DNA of 64,000 bases. Source: Strix aluco. Taxonomy: Eukaryota; Chordata; Aves; Strigiformes; Strigidae. This document shows positions 1-11,800 of the stretch, piece by piece. Under the pieces are notes generated by a model. The model was not told where the DNA came from, ran no database searches, and saw only the letters and a program-made list of their open reading frames with translations. Position 1 is the first letter of the stretch; each line of letters opens with the position of its first letter. Both the position numbers and the translations under genes were made by a program. Location of the stretch: NCBI RefSeq assembly GCF_031877795.1, contig NC_133971.1:6776784-6840783 (forward strand), read 5' to 3'.

Positions 1-1185
1 TTTTTTGATGGATTAGGCTGAGCAATCAGAATTTGAAGATAAGGCAAAGAGACATCCATCCATATCCATCCATGCTGAACATTGATTTCAGCTGTTTCCA
101 CAGGTGGGCACAAGTTCAGTTTTGGTTCTTTAATCTGCCTTGAATGCCAAGCCATGAGAGTCAACATACCCGGTGACATGACAGGTACACACACATAGGA
201 TTATATGATGCCTGCGCCCCATGGTATAGCACCTACAAAAGAGGCAAGAAACTCAAAGAAAAGCGAGGCACCAGTTCAGCTTAGACTTTGTGATAATGCA
301 CATTGGACAAACCAAAACAGGAGAAGCACCAGCCCATATCCAAGAACAACTGACATGCCAGTATTTTAGCAAGGAGAGGGCCCAGTGCACAAATCCCACA
401 GCCTCACCAAGTTCCGAACAAGCAAGCAGCTTTAGTTTAAAAAAAACAGTTAAAATAAATAAGGACACAGTTCTACTAAACAGATAGCAACTGAATCTAC
501 CCTCTAATGACTCTACAACCTAGGCAATCACATATCTATTAGCTTGTGCTCAATCAGCACTACATCTACAAACCACATTTATAAAGAAAAGATGACATTA
601 AGAGCTTCGCAAGAGTCACTTGTAGTTTTTACATCTTAAATTCTATGCATAAAAATACAAAGTTTTTCAAGACATATCAGCTCACTGCTTTTCTAAGTAG
701 CTTTCCTGACTCTCACGTGGTAATTTTTTCTTTTCTTACTATCAGCTAGGCAAAAAAAAAACCAAAAAAAACCACAAAACCTACTCTCAAAAATTAAACC
801 CTTACCCAAGATACTTGATGCCAAGCAGGGGGTCTACTTAAGGAAGCCAACTTTTCAATATTAGTTTTCCCTCACAACTGCTAAAGAATGTTAACTTGCA
901 CTGTGAAAAGAAATTTGCAGACTAATATGAGGACACAGCAGGGGCATACTAGTGGAAAAACGCCACCGGGACTTGAACTGAGAGGGTAATTAGGTACTCA
1001 TTTGGAAAATACAGCACAAAAGTGCTTTGATACTGCACCAGTTCGACACAGTTTTGAGATCTTAAAGTGTAAATCATTACAAGGCAAATATGTGGAGCAT
1101 CAGTGTGGAGGTCTCAAAAGTGTTAAGATTGTAAGTACCTGCTTTCCCAGATAAGTTAAATGAGTCCTTATGACATTAAAAAAAT

Positions 1186-1218
1186 GGGGGGGGGGGGGGG
1201 GTGGGGGTGGGGGGGTGG
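1186..1218 (+). repeat. G-rich tract (G16 then G5, G7, G2 blocks)
   Basis: A run of 16 G is followed by T-separated blocks of 5, 7 and 2 G. It satisfies the four-runs-of-G pattern for a G-quadruplex on the + strand. If the leftward gene is XRCC4, the tract is C-rich in its transcript. Homopolymer lengths of this kind are often mis-called in assemblies. Confidence 0.9.
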
Positions 1219-1657
1219 AAGCAGAAATCAAAACAAAACAAAAAGGGAAAAATATTTTTAAAGTAATTCTCAATTAAGCTTAGGCTTCACTGCATGTTGG
1301 GTCATGCTTCACCTTCATGTTGCTGGACTTTCTGGTTCCCAACTGCAGAAGCCAAACCAACCACTGTTGCACACCACTATCTGAAATAAAACAGCAAACA
1401 AATACAACGACTCTGAAACAACACAGGTACATGAGCATAAGAAAAAAAAAACGCAGCCCTTTGTCCAGACAAGTCAATTCCCCACAGCTCCAACAAAGTT
1501 TCAGTAGAATTTTAGATACAGTATCTTCCTCCTTTTCAGTGTTACAAGTACGCTTACTTTTTTGCATCATCAAGGACCAAAATTACAACACAAACCTCAC
1601 ATGAACAGTATATACTAAAATATTCCTCCTCTACCTCATTATTTAAAGAAGAGGGGG

Positions 1658-1681
1658 AAAAAAAAAAAAAAAAAAAAAAAA
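1658..1681 (+). repeat. Poly(A) tract, 24 A
   Basis: An uninterrupted A24 run follows GAGGGGG. I see no retroposon body or target-site duplication upstream, so it is recorded as a simple repeat. Confidence 0.9.
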
Positions 1682-4600
1682 GAACATCTAGTTCTAGGAC
1701 GGTTAAGGTTAATAGAACAAATCCCTGGAACCGACAAGGTTAAAGAAAGATTATAAAATAAAACACACAGTTTTCATCTATACACTTTCCTGACCAAGGC
1801 AGAGGGGAAAAAAAAAAAACCAACCACCTTCTCTCTAACATTGCCTTCAGGAGATTATGAAATGTAAGTCAAGTAGGTCTATTACCAAGACACACACAAG
1901 AATGCTTCAGCTAGTTCTTTGTCTCTTATCTCCAAAAATAATTATCCTCTACGACAGCAATGCCTGGCTTTCACTTAAATTAACATTTCTGCCCAATCTC
2001 CGTTATGCCTATGGCCACTGTGTGCTGTACTCTGTAAATTAATGTTAAGTTTCACAGCTGGAGAAATTTAATATAAGCCCACACAATACAGTTTGCTGCC
2101 TCCAACTACTGTCTAAGCTTCCCTCATTGGCTCAGTCAACACAAATGTCTCCTCAGGTTTTTGTGAAGTTTTCACCATAAGCTTGACACAGCTGACAGCA
2201 TTTGGAAAGCCCCATGCTCCCTCTTTCCTGTCCAGCTACTGTGCTGAAAAGGGTGGCCTCTAAGATCCTTTTGTAGACCTGTAAACAAACAATCCCTTTC
2301 ATAATCATCTGAATCATTTTTTTAAAAAACAAATGCAGCCTGTGATAGGATATATAGCCTCAGTCTTCCTCTAATTGCATTAATTTTTCCATCCCAAGAT
2401 AGCAAGAAATTTGGCTGATGTCTAGGTCAAGAACACAAAAGTTCTCAGTCTCTGCACTCTTAAAATCACATAAGATCAATCTCCCTTTTTTACTATTTAT
2501 TTTACAATCTCTGCTCTATCTGCTCTGTTGGAGGACACCCCTTTCCACAAAACTCACTTAGAAGCTTGAAAAGCAAGACGCAGAACTATTTCAACAGTTT
2601 TCCAAACTTTGGAAATTTGGACTATTTAATCAAGTAATTCATTTGTGAAATCACTAGTATGCCTCAGAAGACAGTAACGTCAGAGGCCCTTGCTTAGGCA
2701 CACACATAGTGAAAATTTTTTCAGCCTGGAACTTCTCCTTTAAGATACATTCTTTATGTTGATCAGATTTGACTGTGACTGATTAGCAAACAGTAATTTG
2801 TTTAGTAATTCTCTTCTAAATTTCTCCTTAGCTTTAGCTTGTGACAACATGGTACCATACATAATCCAGTAAATCTTTTATATCTTCACATATCTTGGAC
2901 AGCAGTCCTTATTATTACATTATCTGATACTAAATTCCACTAATAATCTTAAAATTCACAGGAGCCTTTTGCCACCCTTTCTTTTTTTCATCGCATGTAT
3001 AGAGACAAAGGAGGTGGAGAATACTAAAATCCACAAAGACATCCTGATTACAATCAGTAGGTGGTGAAGGCCACTGTTTCTTAACCCAGGAAAGAGACAC
3101 AGCTCAAGTCAGAAGAGGGACCAGGGATGGAACTAGAGCAAACTCTTCTTTTGGTGCAAAAATTTTCATTTCATGAACCATTGGTATTTTACAATAGCTT
3201 TCTAAATTTTTATTATTTGTTATGATCTGGATTAACTTCACAAAATAACTTAAATCTGTATGCACATTATTTCATACGTTCCCCACAATAACAGCAAGCA
3301 CTACACACTTTTTGCCAAATATAACAGTGAAGAAATCACAGCTGCATCCTATTAACCTTGAAGACATAAATAATGGTTTGAAACCTTGAAAATCTCACCC
3401 TAAACTCCTGGCGATTCCACCTACTCTTCAAGGATGTGTAGTGCTTTTACAGTTGGGGCTCCTGAGCTCTAACATGGCCCCTTAAAAACATTCTACACCT
3501 ACTGCTAAGCCCCAGGCGACAAGAGGTAAGGATTAAAATTTCTCATCTTCAAGTGGCACTGAAAGATAACAAGGACATCAGAAATAGGCATTGAGACAAA
3601 ACAGCAAGTGACCCTGTAAGGCTCATCGCACATTCTTAATCATGTATACATGTCATATAGTGAAGCCAACATGCAGCATAATAAACCATTTGAATTATCT
3701 CATCCATACTGAAATGGAAGTTTATTGGGCAAAACAGACCACTGTAAGCTATCCAGCATTACTTCAAACCTGCTGGCAAGACAAGACATGAGCAGCAGCA
3801 CTGGGATTGTGTATGTCAGAAGAGGGCTAAGGTCACCAGTGTTACGTACAGCGTAACTATTTCTACAGCAAGGCCATGACACCATTTTTTCTTTTTTACA
3901 CCAAGCTGCAGTGCCTTGCTAAGTTGTGCAGTAACCCTGGCATCAGCCCATCAGTTGTATATGACTTTACAGATTCTTTTTTTTCTTTTAAAATAATACT
4001 TAATGGAAAAGCTTTGTTTTGCAAGTTATAAGTAATACCTTAGATGTACTGGTTTTAGTCCAGATAAATGCTTGAAATCAATGGAATTCAAATGCTGAGG
4101 CAATTTTGAAAATCCTTTATACACCTTTGCATTTAAAATTTGTGTTTGTGTTTAAAATCTAACTCGCCTGGTTTAGTTTTATGTATTTCACCAACCGATA
4201 CATTAGAACCATCTTGTAGAGCCAATATGCTGCTATTCTGCTTATTTCACTATCAATCAAAATAACCCTGAAGTGCCCTGTAATGCCACAGCTTCATGTA
4301 GCAAATCATTCTAAACATTCCATATATATGCTCAACATTTTTGACTGTTGTTAAAGTAATAGGCAAGTGATTTCTCTCTGCAGTCTGGACAATGTAGCCA
4401 CCATCATGTGATCCAACAAAGGCACCCCAGAGTATAAACTCAGTATCTGTGTGTCTCACATCAAGTATAGCATAATAGCTGGCATATTCACTCCTTCAAG
4501 ACTCTAATCAACTCTATAAAACAGCCTACACAATTCACAGAGTTTTATCATTCTGATAGAGGACTGCAATTCACATGAAACCTGCCATGGAAAGCAGAAA

Positions 4601-7600
4601 TTTTAAGGTATAGGAATTCCCATCATTATATGAACATGATTGTATGTCACCTGACACAGTAATTTTGTATAAAATGTATGGGTACAATACTAGGTTAAAG
4701 CCCTCCTCCCAAACACCTCTGATGTGAGGACCGAGTATTAATTCTTGCTTGGAATAGCTGCAACCTCCAAGTGTTTTACAGCTATTGTGGTTTATCCTAC
4801 TACAGTGAATACAGTGTGCACTTTTGCCAGGTAACCGAGGGAGGCAGGAAACAGGAAGAAAGAGGAGCCATACCTAAGTGTAGATAGCTTTCTTGCAGAA
4901 CGGTATTAGCAAACAAAATGCCATGTTCTAATACCACTGCCAGCATACAGAATGCTACCTACTCGCTACGTTTGCCTGAATAATGCATATCCCTCATGTT
5001 CCGCCGCCTCCTTATTCCAGTGGGAGAGCTAAATGAATTTGTAGCTGTAGCAACTATGCAAATAAGTTTTTATGCATTCATGCTTCCAGTGGAAGATACT
5101 AGGAACAACAGAAGTGGATATGACGTTAAAGCCAAAGAAGAGCATTATTAGCTTTTGCCAATCATTCAAACTAGCATATCTCAAAAAAAACAACTGCATT
5201 TATATCTTATTTGCAACTTCTTTTTACCTCAGATATACACATGCACATTTCTTATGCACAAAAACATTTTTATACAGATGTACCTGTCATGTCAGTCACC
5301 CACCTGCGATATTTTTAAACTATCTCCTCCAATCCTTCTACTACATACAAAAGCTAAGAGACACAGGCAAAGCTAAATAATTAGCCTCCCACGTGCAATT
5401 GACATTGTTTTGTTATAATTCCTCCTGCATTTGAAATCAACCCAGAATTCTATCTCTGAAGCCACCTTTTTTACCTTTCATTATACACACATTCATTGGT
5501 ATGCTCTACTGCTTGAACAGTCAACAGTATGCGATCTCTTCACTGGCAAATCACATTGCTAAAACATTTCTTAATACATATGTACTACGAAGCACAGCCA
5601 ATACCATTAAGCCTCCTTTAAAAAAAAAACAAACAAACAAAACAGCAACACAGAACACCAGTATTCGTCATATGGTTTTATTTACCTATTTGAATATTGT
5701 TACAATTGTTTAAACTTCTGATTTGAGATTTCAACATACCAGAGTGCATATTCAGTCAATTCCTCTAGACACCACCAACCCAGCTATCTCAGCCACTTGT
5801 CAATTTCCATGACAATACATTAATCAGGAGAAAAAAATATAAGGGAAACTGGAGTACCACCATCTGAAATCTTGTGTTTCAATCAACAGCCTATGTGTAT
5901 TACAGATGCAACCCAAAAGACATTGTCATGCTAGGTACGCTGTCTTTTAAATGATGCCACTAAGGCTCTCACAAGATCATGAATGATCAAATGGCATTTT
6001 TCCCCACAAGAGCAAAACATGCAGCTGAAAGCATTTTCATACAGCATGTAATCAGTGAAAATTTTTCTTCAAATAGTTGAGACTGTTGGAAACTTCACTT
6101 GAAAATTAAATTGCTAGGGTAAACAAAAAGCATTTTTGCAAAAATCTGCGATGGATTTCATACGTGAGCTTATCTATCAAAGTAGATAGAAAAATTATTT
6201 TATAGGACATGTTTGCAAACAAGACTTCTGACCTAGAGAAAGCTAGCCGACCACCTGGAAGCAGGTTTGACTACAGTGCGACCAAGAACTGACAGCTGCA
6301 GTCTCCTCTGCAGTTACAGAAATAATTTTTCAATTTCATAAGTAATCCACATTGAGAAACTAAAAGTGAAACCAAAAAGGAAAGCCATACCAGCTTTCTT
6401 TTTCCATCTGAGACACACATAAATAAGTTCAAAAGTATTACTACCTCTAAAATCCAGGGTCATGGTAACCATGAGAGTTTGAACTGTTCATCAGTTATAA
6501 TCATAGCTTCTTTCATTTTAGAAATCTACCTTAATGTGACATCAATCAAACACTTTTAACATCAGGTTATACTAGATTATAAGGCTGTTTTTAGAACTGT
6601 CTTTCTGCATTTTAATTGAATTCCAATCTTCATCCAAAACTTCAGCATGTGAATAAAAGAAATTGATCCACTGAATGTAATTCACTAACAAAAGAGGAAT
6701 AAGAAGTATGAACACATTATGAAAAATGACCACGCATCTTGCTGAATACCTATTAAATCAATGGATAAATCTGCAAATTAATGAACCTTCATAATTACTA
6801 CTTACACAATCTCAAGAAAAATAAGAACAAATCTAAAATCAATATAATGTCTGAAATCCACAGGACAGAAAAACTAGGTATACAGGAAAACCCAACTTAA
6901 ATTCTACATCTGCTTATGTTGAAAAACTTTGAAGTCAATTTGGTGATTATGAATCTGAAACTACAGTTTTACAGACAATTCAAAATTGTAGTTACCAAAT
7001 TCACTACTGCAAATGAAGTTGGTCTTTAGAAAATACTAACAGCATTATGAGTGGATTGTGTATGTTTGTTTCAGATGCTTTAGAGTACTTTCCTGTAGTA
7101 GAATATTGCCTTGATTCCACTATACAAACATGTTTTATACACATACTGTCATTACCCTGCAGCCTCCTACAGCAACTTCTGGAATCATGTCAAATGTTAC
7201 CCCAACTTCTTCTGGTAGAATGAAAAATTCATTTCCCCTCACCAAGGGAAAAAGCAAAACCTGTTTCGCACTCAACCGACAAGCAAAAACAATTTGGCCC
7301 TAGTGCTGAAAGATACAGAATGATGGAGACCTCAAAACAAAGCCATCATCTTTGAAAGGGTTAATGCTTTCCAAGTTCTGTAAGATAAAGTGTACTTATA
7401 AAAGGAGGAACAGATTGTTCATAGAACTTCAAAACAGAAGTTTGTCGTGACAGCAATACCTAGGTACCTCACTCTAAATGCTAAATAATGACGATTAAGT
7501 TCTTCCACAGAACTGGTCAAAATGCATGTAGCCTTCACTTTACTGATGTCCCTCACAGGATCAAAGGTATTTCCTTAAAAAAATAATAATCTCCTGGTTT

Positions 7601-8632
7601 AAAAAACAAGTGCCACATTTTTTTCATGGCTAAGCCAAAATGGAAGTCCTATCCTTTTTGTAGGGCTTGATGGTAGAGCAGGCACTGTGAAAACCACCCG
7701 CTTAAACGCAAGAGTCACTGCAGATATTAGTTGTACAGGTTTTTCTTATATGCAAGTGTAAGAGGCCAGCCATGCAGAACATTTAGCTCTTTTAATAATT
7801 TTGTGTCTTTAGTTACAGTAAAATATACTGCAGTCACAAAAAGGAAGTATAGTACCTTTACTCAAGCATTTTCAACTTGACTTGATAAGTGCAAGTACAG
7901 AAAAGGAAAGATGAAAACCTCTACATGGAGAGAATACAGGACAAGAGCAAAAATATAGACCAGACCGGAGCAGAAAGACCAGGCTCTGCTCGCCCCACTC
8001 CCTCTCTTCAACGACCTCCGGAAGGGAAGCCAGTCGGGATTTTCCCTAAGGAAGAACAGGACCTTGACTTTACAAAAAAAAGCAACTTATTAAAAGATAG
8101 CTTCGTTAAGGCGTTCTTTAAGTTCTCTACGTTTCACTAGCAAGCGGCTCGCACCCGCGTCTCCGCCCGCGGGGTCCGGAGGGCAGAGCACCCCCCGGGG
8201 ACGGGGCCGCCACCCCCCACGCCGTGCCCAGGGGCCCCCTCTCTCCGACAACCGGCCCGCTCCTGCCCTGCGGGAAACCGCGGGACACAGGGGCCCGGGC
8301 GCCACCCGATGAAAACCGACAGCCCGAATTAAAAAAACACACAGTCAAGCGAAAAGAAAACCCAGAACACCCCACTTTTGGCGAACAAGCGAGGACCGAA
8401 AGGCCGAGCTGCCCTGGGCCTAGCGCCGGCGACACCGTGGCCGTTACGTGGCCGGGGGAGCGGGGCCGGGCCCCGCTGCCCGCTCCGAGAGGCCTGCGGC
8501 TGACGCAGGGTCAGCTAAGGGGACGGGGACGGGCCCGCTCGCCCGGTAGTAGCTGACGGTCTCGCCAGCCCCAGCCCCACCGGCAGCCGCCCCCCTCACG
8601 GCGAAGGGGGCGGGGCACCGCGACCAACCTAC

Positions 8633-8700
8633 CTCCGCCTCCGCGCCGCCACCCGCCGCTTCCGCCTGCGCGAAAAGGCCGCGCTCCCGGCGGCCGCGCG
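8633..8700 (-). other. XRCC4: Presumptive XRCC4 non-coding exon 1
   Basis: On the minus strand the sequence reads GCGGAG, then GTAGGTTGG, a good donor with the exon ending at 8633. Upstream on that strand lie E2F-like and CCAAT elements. In human, XRCC4 starts head-to-head with TMEM167A from an untranslated first exon, with its ATG exon tens of kilobases away, so absence of coding sequence here is expected. XRCC4 is the DNA ligase IV partner in non-homologous end joining. The right-hand boundary (TSS) is a guess within the island. No XRCC4 coding motif is visible, so the gene name rests on synteny. Confidence 0.5.
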
Positions 8701-8894
8701 GCAGCCAATGAGAGCCGCGCTCGCCCTTCCGACCCGCCTCCCCCCGGCCGCTCCCGCCAATCGCGACCCCTCCTATCGCCGGCTGCCAATCCCTGCCGTG
8801 GCCCCGCCCATGCCCCGGAGGGGGCGTGGCCCCGGGCGCTCTTCCGCCCCGCCGCCGCCCGCCGGAAGTGTGATGTGGCCGCGAGCGGGTCGCC

Positions 8895-8897
8895 ATG
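8895..8897 (+). CDS. TMEM167A: TMEM167A coding exon 1: start codon only
   Basis: The first coding exon contributes only ATG, followed at once by the donor GTAAGC at 8898. The context GTCGCCATG sits 26 bases after an ETS-type CCGGAAGT site in a CpG island, as expected for a TSS-proximal 5' UTR. The exon 2 reading frame opens with Ser-Ala-Ile-Phe-Asn-Phe and has no Met before it, so this ATG is needed to start the family's N-terminus. The intron is phase 0. In the spliced mRNA the +4 base comes from exon 2 and is T, so the G at +4 seen in the genome is intronic. Confidence 0.9.
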
Positions 8898-11800
8898 GTA
8901 AGCGTGGGGCGGCGGGCGGGCGGGGGGCGCCTGCTCCGCTCCGGGGTCGCCGTGGGACCGGCCCCGCTCCCCTCCCGCCGGTGCTGCCGGTTTCTGCGCC
9001 TCCTGGCCAGCCGCGTCTCTGTCGAGCGACGCTTCCCGGGCCCAGGGACACCCCCGGGGCCTCTCACATCCCACCCGGGCCTTTGAACCTCCTCAGAGGC
9101 TGAGACCCCCGCCCTGCCGCGGGGGAACGGGCCCGGCCTAGTTCTAGCGTGAAGCCTTGCTTAGCAGTCGGCCCAGCAGGAACGCAAACCGGGCGTGTCT
9201 GCGCCCCCATGGTCCCTTTCCCGCCCCCCAGCCTGACACCTCTTCCATCTGTACGGCCTAGCCCGGGTTTTCTGCAGGGCAGCGTCCTTCCTCTGGCCTC
9301 CGTGCATTGTCTGTCAGGATAGTGTTTCTGTCTCTTCTGACCGCCTGATTTAATGGGTATGGTGATTGACGTCTTGCTTCTTGAGCAGTAAGCTAAATCC
9401 TGACTGCCATTCTCATTTTTCGGGAGTAGCATCAGAGGCCTGGGTCCGTTTGCTAATGAAAAGTATGAATGGTGGATATAAATTTGACCTAGGGGCTTAT
9501 TATTATTGCCACTTACGTTTTCTGTGGTTCCTGCCTTTTTTTCATTCTCCATACAGAGAATATAAATGGAAGATTTGAATTTGGGTAAAAGCTGTGCCAT
9601 GAAATAATTTTGTCAGCTAAGGCGAAGATCTTTATATGAGCAGCGTAGATACATGATTTTAAAATTAAAAGGAAAAAGAAATAGCAACAAGTAGAAGTGG
9701 TTTCCCTGTACAAATAATGGTTTGTATGTAACATTTACTTCACACAGAATTATTTTAAGATGAGCATTTTCAAAATCTTTCTTAGAATGGTTTGGATTGG
9801 AAGGGACCTTTAGAGATCACCTAGTCCCTCCTCTGCCAGGGACATCTTCCACTAGATCAGATTCCTCAAAGCCCCATCCAACCTGACCTTGACAGGTTAT
9901 CCATTACCAGTGATGTATGCAGTACAACTTCACTGAATCGTTTTGTACTTCCCACATATTTATTAAAAGATTAATATCTCTTGAACTGTTTTATGGTTCA
10001 GTTCAAAAAAAAGTTCCTAGGCTCCAGATCTTGTCACCAGCAGGAAATTACTGGAAGTTGCTCACCTGAGTATTTTTTGGCAGATCTTTTAGGTGAACCT
10101 GTTCTAATCTGTGGCTTCAAGCAGTGAACAAAGGGTTTCCATGATAAGAGACATAAATTATCTCAGAAGATCTAAAACACACATACAGAAAACAAGAGAC
10201 AAAAGAGAAGTGAATACCTCACCTCTAATCAGTACCTTGGAAATGTAGATACTATAGAAGTACAACATCACCTTGCTGTTTTTCATAGTACTTAAAAGGA
10301 TTTGAGACTAGGAGAAAGGCAAGAGAACCGTGACGATCAGTGAGACATTTACAGTGGTGAGTTTAGCACTTAAATACAACACTAATGTTTATATCTAGCA
10401 AAAAGATTATGGCAAGTGTATGAGATCTTACGAGAATATTTTTTTCTCTGCTTGTCCATGTTGCTTGTTAGAGGTTATTCTGTGTGCTTCCAGAAATCTG
10501 AAGACAGACAGAATCTTTCAGTGACGTTTTTCTTGTGATTCTATGTCAAAGGAGTTGAAAATAAGATTCCTCAGTCTTGGGGTGTTTGAATTTCCTCAAG
10601 AAAAACAGTGACCCTCGTGTCATATCCAGGAGTTTGGATTCTCCATGATGGTGTCATGGCTCCTCAATAAGAACGTTGTTGTCTTGTGGGATTAACAGTC
10701 ATGATCTGCAGTTACTGACACTTTCTTTTGAGTTCACACTTGACTCTTGAGATAGGAAACAGCTGCTGTCTGTGTATCATCAAATGGAGGAGAGTAGAGT
10801 TACACCTCCAATTAGTTTTCTTTCTCCAAAGAAAATGAGCTGCAACTGTGGCAAGCCAGTAGCTTTGTGAATAGCATAATTTCCAAACGACATTATCGCT
10901 TGGAAATTTCCATCCCATTGTCTCCCAGGCTTCCTTACCACATCCTTACTAAGCAAGTCAAAACTTTTGCTGGGTGAACAACCAGCTGCTGCCAAACAGA
11001 ATATATATAAGCTGGCTTCTTTCTGTCTTCTTTTATGTGAAAGCACAACTTGTGTTTATTTTTTTCCTGTTCACTGCCAGTGGGTAGAAGAAAAAAAATC
11101 TATTTTAACTTCAACCATCTTTGAAACCAGGTACAAGCTGCTCAGTGGATTAAAAAGTTACTGAAAACAGAAAGGATAACACTCTAATGACAGAGCTGCT
11201 TAATTTATTTAGAAGCAGAATATGTAGTTTACTGACTTTCGCAAATCATTGTCAGTTTATCCTGTCAACTGTTGAAATTTTATATCTGAAAGCTCAACAA
11301 AACTTCCTAGTGGGGTTGAAAAATTGCCACACACATGTGGTGCAGTGAGCAGGAAGAGGGAAGAAACCTCAAGTAACATTAAAATGAACGATGAGCCTCT
11401 CACCTGCTGAAGGGTGGTCTGCACTTTGTAGCAAAAATGTGCAATTGCAGCAAAACATGAGTACACATTAAAAAAAATCTTAGTAGACATGTTTTGTGTC
11501 TGTGATTGCAATTCGGTGATGAATAAAACAAAGAATTGCAGAAAACTTCACAAAGATGGCTTCTTTCCCTTCACCCTCTGCTTAGGAGTGACCTTGAGCC
11601 TTGTATTACTGCAGAAAAAATGATTTGGGAACCTTCCATGAGGACAAACGTTTCTGTCACAATCTTTGTTCCTGTCTTAGAATGGTGTTTATAGAAGGAA
11701 GGGGAATTGCTCATATAACCCATTGTAAAAACATTTATTAGTAAATACTGATCCAAACCAAGCTCTCAGATATAAACATATCAGAATTGGAGATGATGTT

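Larger units (their letters stand above)
1..8139 (-). other. Presumptive XRCC4 intron 1; no coding exon seen
   Basis: This AT-rich DNA has only short, unrecognisable open frames on either strand. I looked on the minus strand for the conserved XRCC4 head-domain exon (the stretch around a Ser-Ala-Trp motif) and did not find it. The visible contents are a G-run (1186-1218), an A24 run (1658-1681) and other short A-rich tracts. There is no recognisable LINE or LTR. The label as an intron depends on XRCC4 being the leftward gene. Confidence 0.45.
8140..9260. promoter_or_regulatory. CpG-island bidirectional promoter (TMEM167A right, presumptive XRCC4 left)
   Basis: GC and CpG content jump sharply here against AT-rich flanks. 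Three forward CCAAT boxes (NF-Y type) lie at 8705-8709, 8757-8761 and 8786-8790. GC boxes occur around 8800-8840. An ETS/GABP-type CCGGAAGT lies at 8862-8869, 26 bases before the TMEM167A ATG. On the left side an inverted E2F-like site (TTTCGCGC on the minus strand, 8668-8675) and an inverted GGCGGAAGCG lie close to a minus-strand splice donor at 8632/8631. There is no TATA box. Head-to-head TMEM167A-XRCC4 order is established in human; here the left-hand gene is inferred. Long open frames inside the island reflect GC content. Confidence 0.85.

Noticed and set aside
4253-4459. 68-residue minus-strand open frame in the presumptive XRCC4 intron
   Set aside because: It looked protein-like and is in the sense of XRCC4, but does not resemble the XRCC4 head, coiled coil or tail, and no good splice acceptor precedes it.
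1-8140. XRCC4 coding exons
   Set aside because: No minus-strand segment resembles the conserved N-terminal domain. In human the ATG exon is far from exon 1, so absence is not evidence against the gene.
8444-9103. Long overlapping open frames (up to 207 residues) on both strands
   Set aside because: They lie in the CpG island, where stop codons are rare, and they overlap each other and the promoter. The peptides are low-complexity Arg/Gly/Pro/Ala without a family match.
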